Shown here in pieces: positions 58,406 through 64,000 of a DNA stretch of 64,000 bases. Within the stretch, counting starts at the first letter, position 1, and each line of letters opens with the position of its first letter. The DNA comes from UBA1952 sp965246855 (GTDB taxonomy: Bacteria; Bacteroidota; Bacteroidia; Chitinophagales; Chitinophagaceae). A model generated the notes under the pieces. That model was not told the DNA's origin. It was given only the letters and a program-made list of their open reading frames with translations, and searched no databases. Location: the NCBI GenBank assembly GCA_965246855.1, contig CBDFFP010000006.1, forward strand, positions 248,001 through 312,000, read 5' to 3'. A program made the translations under genes and the position numbers.

Positions 58406-60562
58406 ATGCGCGTACTTATACTCTTTCTTCTTCTTCCTTTTTCTGTACATTCCCAAACCACCCTGCGCGGCATCGTTACCAGCAACGCCGGGAAGCCCTT
58501 AAAAGGCGCTTCGGTGTATCTGGAAAACACGCTGGACGGCGGCACGGCAGACTCTGCCGGGAGGTTCTCTTTCACCACCACGGAGAAAGGATTTCAGTCC
58601 CTGAGCGCCACGCTGGCAGGCTATGAAATGGGCGGAACACCGGTGCAGATAGACACGGTTTCTTTCAACGCCTTCTTCACCATCCGCATCAAAAAATCAG
58701 CAACGGATTTAGAGGAAGTAACCATCACCGCCGGTTCTTTTGATGCCGGAAATTCTTCCAAAACTGTCCTTAAGCCGCTGGACATTATTACCACCGCCGG
58801 AGCCAATGCCGATGTGGTACGCGCCATTCAAACCCTGCCCGGAACGCAGCAGCAAGGAACCCAAACGGGATTGTTCGTGCGCGGTGGCGACGCCAGTGAA
58901 GCAGCGGTTGTGGTAGATGGACTGACGATTCAGAATGCCTTCTTTTCTGCGGCTCCCGGCGTGGCGGCGCGCTCGCGCTTTATGCCGTTCAACCTCAAAG
59001 GCGTTTCGTTTTCCTCCGGCGGTTATTCCGCGCGCTACGGGCAGGCGCTTTCTTCCATTCTGGAGCTAAACACGCTGGATATGCCGGAGAAATCCACCCT
59101 GAATGTGGGCGCAAACATGGCGGGGCTGTACGTCTCCGGTAGCAAGCTTTGGGACAGCACGTTCTCCTTAGAAGGCGGCGCGAACTACACCAATCTGCAA
59201 CCGTTCTACAAGCTGGCGCAAACCAATTTCGACTTCTACGACGTGCCCAAAGGCGGCGGTGGAAATGCAACGCTTTCGTGGCGACCCCGCAAGGGCGGAC
59301 TCTTGAAAGTAATGGGGAATTTCAACCAGTTTCAGAGTGGCACGCAGGTAACCAATCCCGACTCTCCGGCCCAGGCATTGCGCTTCGGCATCAAGAACCG
59401 CAACGTTTGTAGCATGGCTTCCTACCGGCAACTTATCGGCCTGAAATGGAACCTCTACAGTGCGGCGTTTTTTGCCCACAACAAAGACGAGATTAGCCAA
59501 AACGGAACGCCTGCTTCGGCAGCAGACCGGCGTGGGCAACTGCGCCTGGAAGCGACGCGGTATTTCCATCGCCGGTTTACGCTCTTAGCGGGCGGAGAGG
59601 GAAATCTTATCCGCTACGAGCGCAGCTATGCCGCGACTTATAACAACGCTTTTGACGAGACACTTCTGGCCGCTTACACCGAAGCAACCTGGACGCCGCT
59701 GCACTGGCTTTCGGTAAAACCCGGACTGCGTTTGGAGAACAGCAAACTGCTCCAAAACACAACGCTTTCCCCGCGATTCAGTGCGGCTATCAAGACGGGA
59801 AGGCGCAGCACCGTTTCGCTCGCGGGCGGACTTTTCTACCAGAATCCTGATCCCACGATTTTGCTTTACGGCTACCGGCCCGGCCCGGCGCGCGCTACGC
59901 ACGCCATTGCCAACTACCAGTGGATGACCGACACGCGGACGCTGCGCGTAGAAGCCTACTATAAGAAGTATGACGACCTTACCCGCGAGTCGGCAACGTA
60001 CTACGATCCCAATGTTTTTCACTATCCCGTTGGCCCGGTAACGGCATCGGGCGATGGCTATGCGCAGGGTGCGGAGCTTTTCTGGAGAGACCGCAAGACG
60101 GTGAAAAATCTGGACTACTGGATATCCTACAGCTTTATTGACACGCGCCGCCAATACCGGAATTACCTCGCCAAAGTACAGCCCGATTTTATCGCCACAC
60201 ACAACCTGAATGTGATTTCCAAATACTGGATAAACAAGTGGGGGTCGCAGATAAACGTAACCTACAGCTACGCCAGCGGACGTCCTTACTACAATCCGCA
60301 AAACCCGGAATTCCTTGCTGACCGGACGCCGGATTTTCACAACCTTTCGCTTACGTTCAACAAGCTGTTTACGGTGCGGCGGAAATGGTTTACCGTCGTT
60401 TATGCCGGTGTGGATAACATCACCAACCGAAAAAACATCTTCGGCTACCGCTATCGCAGCCCGAGCGATGCAAACCCGATTCCGCAGTATCCGGCGCTTT
60501 TCCGCACCTTCTTTGTGGGCTTTAATTTGTCGCGGACGGAGTTTAAGAAGGACGAGATTTAA
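58406..60562 (+). CDS. TonB-dependent outer-membrane receptor with carboxypeptidase-regulatory-like domain
   Basis: A 718-residue receptor; the start at 58406 gives the signal MRVLILFLLLPFSVHSQT. About 20-110: CarboxypepD_reg-like domain (TTLRGIVTSNAGKPLKGASV). About 115-230: plug domain (GANADVVRAIQTLPGTQQQG ... LFVRGGDASEAAVVVDGLTI). The rest is the beta-barrel, ending FFVGFNLSRTEFKKDEI. It imports a ligand with energy from TonB-ExbBD. No SusD gene adjoins it, so it is not a typical polysaccharide utilisation pair; the ligand is unknown. Confidence 0.93.
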   Translation: MRVLILFLLLPFSVHSQTTLRGIVTSNAGKPLKGASVYLENTLDGGTADSAGRFSFTTTEKGFQSLSATLAGYEMGGTPVQIDTVSFNAFFTIRIKKSATDLEEVTITAGSFDAGNSSKTVLKPLDIITTAGANADVVRAIQTLPGTQQQGTQTGLFVRGGDASEAAVVVDGLTIQNAFFSAAPGVAARSRFMPFNLKGVSFSSGGYSARYGQALSSILELNTLDMPEKSTLNVGANMAGLYVSGSKLWDSTFSLEGGANYTNLQPFYKLAQTNFDFYDVPKGGGGNATLSWRPRKGGLLKVMGNFNQFQSGTQVTNPDSPAQALRFGIKNRNVCSMASYRQLIGLKWNLYSAAFFAHNKDEISQNGTPASAADRRGQLRLEATRYFHRRFTLLAGGEGNLIRYERSYAATYNNAFDETLLAAYTEATWTPLHWLSVKPGLRLENSKLLQNTTLSPRFSAAIKTGRRSTVSLAGGLFYQNPDPTILLYGYRPGPARATHAIANYQWMTDTRTLRVEAYYKKYDDLTRESATYYDPNVFHYPVGPVTASGDGYAQGAELFWRDRKTVKNLDYWISYSFIDTRRQYRNYLAKVQPDFIATHNLNVISKYWINKWGSQINVTYSYASGRPYYNPQNPEFLADRTPDFHNLSLTFNKLFTVRRKWFTVVYAGVDNITNRKNIFGYRYRSPSDANPIPQYPALFRTFFVGFNLSRTEFKKDEI

Positions 60563-60688
60563 GAAGGGATCGTGGTCTTTATACTATAAGCACACATTGC
60601 TTGTCTCCCTTCGGATACAAGATCTACTGTACAGACATACAGACGCTTCCAACAGCTACCGGAAACACTTGTCATAAACAGGAGTAAA

Positions 60689-63600
60689 CTATCCCACTAC
60701 CTCCAAGCTACTCACCCCGTTCCCTTTTTTATTCACCACAATCTGTGTCGGGATGCGCTCTTTAAGCTGTGCCACGTGGGAGATAACACCAATGGTTTTT
60801 CCGCGCGCCTGAAGGTTCTCCAGCGTGGTGAGCGCATCTTCCAAAGCTTCGTCGTCTAGCGAGCCAAAGCCTTCGTCAATGAACAAAGAATCAATCCGCG
60901 TTTTCTGCGAGGCCATGTCGGAAAGGCCTAGCGCCAGCCCGAGGCTTACGAGGAATGTTTCGCCACCGGAGAGGCTGCCCGCTTCGCGCAAAGCACTGCC
61001 CAGATACAGGTCTTCCACCTGAATGCCCAACGATTCGCGCACATCGTTTTTCCGCCGCAGCCGGTAGCGATCACTTAGTTGTTTGAGATGCACATTGGCA
61101 TGTAAAAGCAGTTGTTCCAACGAAAGTGTTTGGGCAAAATTGGAAAGCTTGTCGCCGTTGCCGGAACCGATGAGGTCGTTCAAAGTACGCCAGCGTGCTA
61201 CCTCTTTTTCCTGCTGTTTTTGCGCTTCTAATTTCCCGGAAAGCTGCGTTTCTTTTTGTGCATTTTCGGCAAGGATTTGACCATCGCGGCCTATCTGCTG
61301 CTGCAAGGTCTCCTGCTCTTTTTGCAAGTTGTTCCACGCCGCTTCCAGTTCAGAAAGCGGACGCGCCATAGCCGCCTCTTTTTCCCAAACGGAAAGTGCT
61401 TTTTCTTTTTCCCGCAAAAGGGTTTGGGCTTCTGTGCAGGCATTCTCTAACTGCCGGATTTTGGCTTCTGCTGCTTGTCGTCTCGTTGCCGGAATCAGTT
61501 GCGCGAGCGCAGCCGAAAAGTCTGCCGGAAGTTGCAATCTCTGCAACGCCGCGCTCAGTGTTTGCCTCAGCGTTTTCAGCTCTTCCGTCAGTTGTTTTTG
61601 GCGGGCCTCACCCACTTCCGAAGCGTGTTTGGCCAGCGCGTGTTGCTGTGCCGCTGCCGTATGTTCTCCCTGCGCCGACTGCCAGTTTTGACTGCTGTTT
61701 TGCGCCGCTGCCTTTAGCTGTTTGTAGTAAGTCGCTGCCGAGCTAAACAACGCCGGAAAAGTTTTGCGCACTGCTTCGGAAAGCCGCGTATGGTCAGCTT
61801 CTTCGTTCTTTATCCGGGCTTCGCTTTCGTTACAAATAGCAGTAATTTCTTCGCACTCGCGGCGGTGGTTTTGAAGCAGCTTTGTCAGGTCCGCCAGCCG
61901 GGTGTATGCCGCTTTTTCGGCTTCTTGTTTCGCTTCGTAGGCGCGCAGTTTTTCCCGCAGTGCATTCACGAAAACGTCTTCGCCGTTTCTGGAACATTCC
62001 ATACCCAATGCAATTGCCGTTGTGCCGAAATACTGCGCCAGCCGGCTGCCTTCATTCATCAATTCCTGCTCGTCAGATTGCAACCGTGCCAGTTCCATTT
62101 CCTCTTTGTGAAAAGAGGTGGAAGTATCTCCAATCTGTGCCGTTCCGGTTTCAATATCGCGGCGAATTTGTGCGAGATTTACCCGCAAGCCTTCCTCTTC
62201 CTCCAGTATTTTTTGCAAGCGGCGCAACTGCACGTCTGCCACTTCGTTGGTGCAGGGCGACGGCCCTGCAACCGGCTCCATATCTTCCAACGAAAACAGC
62301 ATCTGGTTATACACACAATCCTCCGATTCCTGCGCCGATAGTTGCTCGTGCAATTTCCGCAAAAGCACCTGCTGCGTCTGCAATGTTTGTTGCATTCCCG
62401 ACAGGTCGCGGTCAGCGTAGGGATGCTCCGTATTGCCGCATAAATGACAGGGCTTTCCGGCTTCTAATTTCTGGTGGTGTTCCAGGAAAAACTGAAGCGC
62501 CTGCGTGTGGTGGTGCGTTTCTTTTTGGGCCGATTCCAAGCAGTTCTTTTCCTCAATCAGCGTTGCTTTTTTGGCGAGAACGGTGTATTTCCAAACGGCT
62601 TTTTCACTCCCGATTTCTTCCTGCCGTTGCTCGTGCATCACAAACGCCTTTGTTGCAGATTGATGCGTCTGACGCAGGCTGAGCAGGGTTTTATTCAAGG
62701 CATCTCGCCGCGCAGCAGTCTGCTTGATTTCCTTGTTTAGCGCCTGCATTTCTGTACGCAGCGTGGTAATCCACGTTTGCTTTGCTGTCGCTTCGTTTAT
62801 GGTGGAAGCCAGTTGGCCGTCGTGCGCATTTTGAGCCAGCCACTGCGTGCGTTGTGCTTGCTGTTGGGCCACCTCGGCCAGTTGCGTTTCCTGCTCCTTT
62901 GCTTTGCGAAGAAGGGTTTCACGCTTCTCCGTTTGCTGCTGTTGCGCTCTTTTTTCACGAAGGATGCTTTCTGCCAGTCGGGCAATATTCTCCTCATCTT
63001 TCAGTGCTTCCAGAAGGGCGGGCTCCGACTGCTGTAATTGTGTTTCCGCCGCTTCTTTTTGTTGGAGAAATTCTGTAAGCTTCCGTTCTTTTTCCCGAAG
63101 AGATACGCCCGCACTTTCTGCCGCGCGAAACAGCTTTTGCGTCTCTTCCGACAAGGTTTTAGAGAGGGCATCTTTCTCTTGCCATTGAATCAACGAAGGT
63201 TCCAAAGGCAGTAGTTTAGAATGACTTTCCCAGCGGACAAATTCATCGGCACTCCGGTCTCTTTCCGCCGTTGCGTCCTGCTGTTTTTGTTGCGCCTGCG
63301 CCACTTCTTTTTGCAGCGTTTGGAATTGCTGATGCCAGTGTTTTCCGGCTTCGACTGCGCTGATTTCGGTGCGTAGTTTCTGCGCTTCTTCTTGTGCTGT
63401 TTGAATGCCTTTTGTCAGTTCTTCCTTCGCCTCGTTAGAAAGCAAAACAGTGGCGGACGTTTCCCGTTGGAGCGCTTCCAAAGAGGCCTTCTCCGACTTG
63501 TGTTTTTCAAAGCAGGTTTTGGAAAGTCCGCGATAGATTTCGGTGCCGGTGAGCTTCTCTAAAAGTGCGGAACGCTCGCCGTCTTTGGCACTCAGGAAAC

Positions 63601-64000
63601 GCATGAATTGTCCCTGCGCCAGCAACACCGATTTGAGGAATTGTTCCTTGTTGAGGCCCACCAGTTCTTCCACCAGCTTTTCTACCTCCGTCACCTTCGT
63701 GGCCAGAATATTTTTGGTTTTCCAGCAGGCAATTTCCCGCGTGGCGTTCTGGAATTTTCCATCGGCTTTTTTGTTGGCGCGGTGCAAGGTCCAGCGTGCT
63801 TTGTAGCAGCCTGCCGGAGTTTCAAAAATCACCTCGGCACTGCACTGTCCCTCGCCGTGACTTATCATGCCGCGCACGTCACCACCTTCACGCGCAATCT
63901 CGCCGTAAAGGGCCAGTGTGAGCGCGTCCAGAATAGTGGTTTTCCCTGCGCCTGTGGGGCCAGTAATGGCAAACAGTCCGCAGCCCTGTAGCGGGTGCTT
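60689..64000 (-). CDS. sbcC: SbcC, Rad50-like exonuclease ATPase subunit (5' truncated by window)
   Basis: The frame continues past the window edge, so the N-terminus is missing; about 1104 residues are visible. The Walker A motif FAITGPTGAGKTTILDAL lies near base 63960. Long coiled coils follow, with the zinc hook GKPCHLCGNTEHPY (C-x-x-C) in the middle, then the second coil and the signature LSGGETFLVSLGLALG, Walker B DSLFIDEGFGSLDD and VISHVAQLKERIP at the end. With SbcD it opens hairpins and processes double-strand breaks. sbcD would be expected beyond the right edge. The 60563-60688 gap before it shows nothing. Confidence 0.95.
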   Translation of the reverse strand, partial: KHPLQGCGLFAITGPTGAGKTTILDALTLALYGEIAREGGDVRGMISHGEGQCSAEVIFETPAGCYKARWTLHRANKKADGKFQNATREIACWKTKNILATKVTEVEKLVEELVGLNKEQFLKSVLLAQGQFMRFLSAKDGERSALLEKLTGTEIYRGLSKTCFEKHKSEKASLEALQRETSATVLLSNEAKEELTKGIQTAQEEAQKLRTEISAVEAGKHWHQQFQTLQKEVAQAQQKQQDATAERDRSADEFVRWESHSKLLPLEPSLIQWQEKDALSKTLSEETQKLFRAAESAGVSLREKERKLTEFLQQKEAAETQLQQSEPALLEALKDEENIARLAESILREKRAQQQQTEKRETLLRKAKEQETQLAEVAQQQAQRTQWLAQNAHDGQLASTINEATAKQTWITTLRTEMQALNKEIKQTAARRDALNKTLLSLRQTHQSATKAFVMHEQRQEEIGSEKAVWKYTVLAKKATLIEEKNCLESAQKETHHHTQALQFFLEHHQKLEAGKPCHLCGNTEHPYADRDLSGMQQTLQTQQVLLRKLHEQLSAQESEDCVYNQMLFSLEDMEPVAGPSPCTNEVADVQLRRLQKILEEEEGLRVNLAQIRRDIETGTAQIGDTSTSFHKEEMELARLQSDEQELMNEGSRLAQYFGTTAIALGMECSRNGEDVFVNALREKLRAYEAKQEAEKAAYTRLADLTKLLQNHRRECEEITAICNESEARIKNEEADHTRLSEAVRKTFPALFSSAATYYKQLKAAAQNSSQNWQSAQGEHTAAAQQHALAKHASEVGEARQKQLTEELKTLRQTLSAALQRLQLPADFSAALAQLIPATRRQAAEAKIRQLENACTEAQTLLREKEKALSVWEKEAAMARPLSELEAAWNNLQKEQETLQQQIGRDGQILAENAQKETQLSGKLEAQKQQEKEVARWRTLNDLIGSGNGDKLSNFAQTLSLEQLLLHANVHLKQLSDRYRLRRKNDVRESLGIQVEDLYLGSALREAGSLSGGETFLVSLGLALGLSDMASQKTRIDSLFIDEGFGSLDDEALEDALTTLENLQARGKTIGVISHVAQLKERIPTQIVVNKKGNGVSSLEVVG

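Noticed and set aside
58406..60562. SusC of a polysaccharide utilisation locus
   Set aside because: The receptor is about 720 residues, shorter than SusC proteins, and no SusD or glycosidase gene adjoins it.

Overview
The window reads as chromosomal DNA of a moderately GC-rich Bacteroidota, probably Chitinophagaceae-like. The evidence is the end of sprA (the type IX secretion, T9SS, translocon), at least four secreted proteins with T9SS C-terminal sorting domains, a TonB-dependent receptor with a carboxypeptidase-regulatory-like N-domain, a tRNA-Val with a Bacteroidota-type TTTG/TAnnTTTG promoter, and the four-helix-bundle (23S-IVP-like) genes common in this phylum. The genus is inferred.

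Layout. 1-3.9 kb: 3' end of sprA, then a MazF/PemK-like toxin with a frameshifted membrane-anchored partner, then a second diverged copy of the sprA tail. 4-12 kb: alpha/beta hydrolase, DEAD-box helicase, peptide-type solute-binding lipoprotein, two T9SS cargo proteins. 12-19 kb: lipid kinase, orphan OmpR-type regulator, hexapeptide-repeat protein, a CoA-transferase pair (scoA/scoB) split by a four-helix-bundle gene, an NlpE-META lipoprotein, gcvH, vanZ-like. 19-22 kb: heptose kinase and heptose-1-P guanylyltransferase (hddA/hddC), separated by a second, frameshifted four-helix-bundle gene. 21.7-25.5 kb: a CheB-CheR-PAS-histidine kinase fusion. 26-39 kb: a 14-gene minus-strand Ter stress operon (four TerD-family proteins, HAD, phosphoribosyltransferase-like, TelA, an unknown protein, three VWA proteins, PP2C phosphatase, kinase-like protein, TerC), just downstream of tRNA-Val. 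39-53.5 kb: secreted beta-propeller proteins, a GNAT acetyltransferase, a 1860-residue subtilisin-like T9SS protein and a 1119-residue T9SS repeat protein. 53.6-55.6 kb: three unassigned genes including a TIR/nucleoside-deoxyribosyltransferase-like protein coupled to a small Lys/Ala-rich protein. 55.8-64 kb: dapD, a MscS channel, a TonB-dependent receptor and the start-truncated sbcC.

The most unusual content is between the genes. Three separate gaps hold tandem arrays with locus-specific sequence but the same 21-bp period, and a fourth holds a 42-bp array; 21 and 42 bp equal two and four DNA helical turns. The 42-bp array adjoins a decayed T9SS sorting-domain fragment. Four-helix-bundle genes sit inside two normally contiguous gene pairs and are bordered by short repeats, and a similar repeat bracket without a gene lies near 56.7 kb. 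REP-like inverted repeats starting GTCATTCCGAC or GTCATCCCGG recur. The strongest candidates for a second look are the toxin cassette bracketed by two sprA tails, the period-21 arrays, the reduced Ter operon with its unknown 319-residue member, and the TIR/NDT-like pair. No CRISPR array, integrase or complete insertion sequence was seen.
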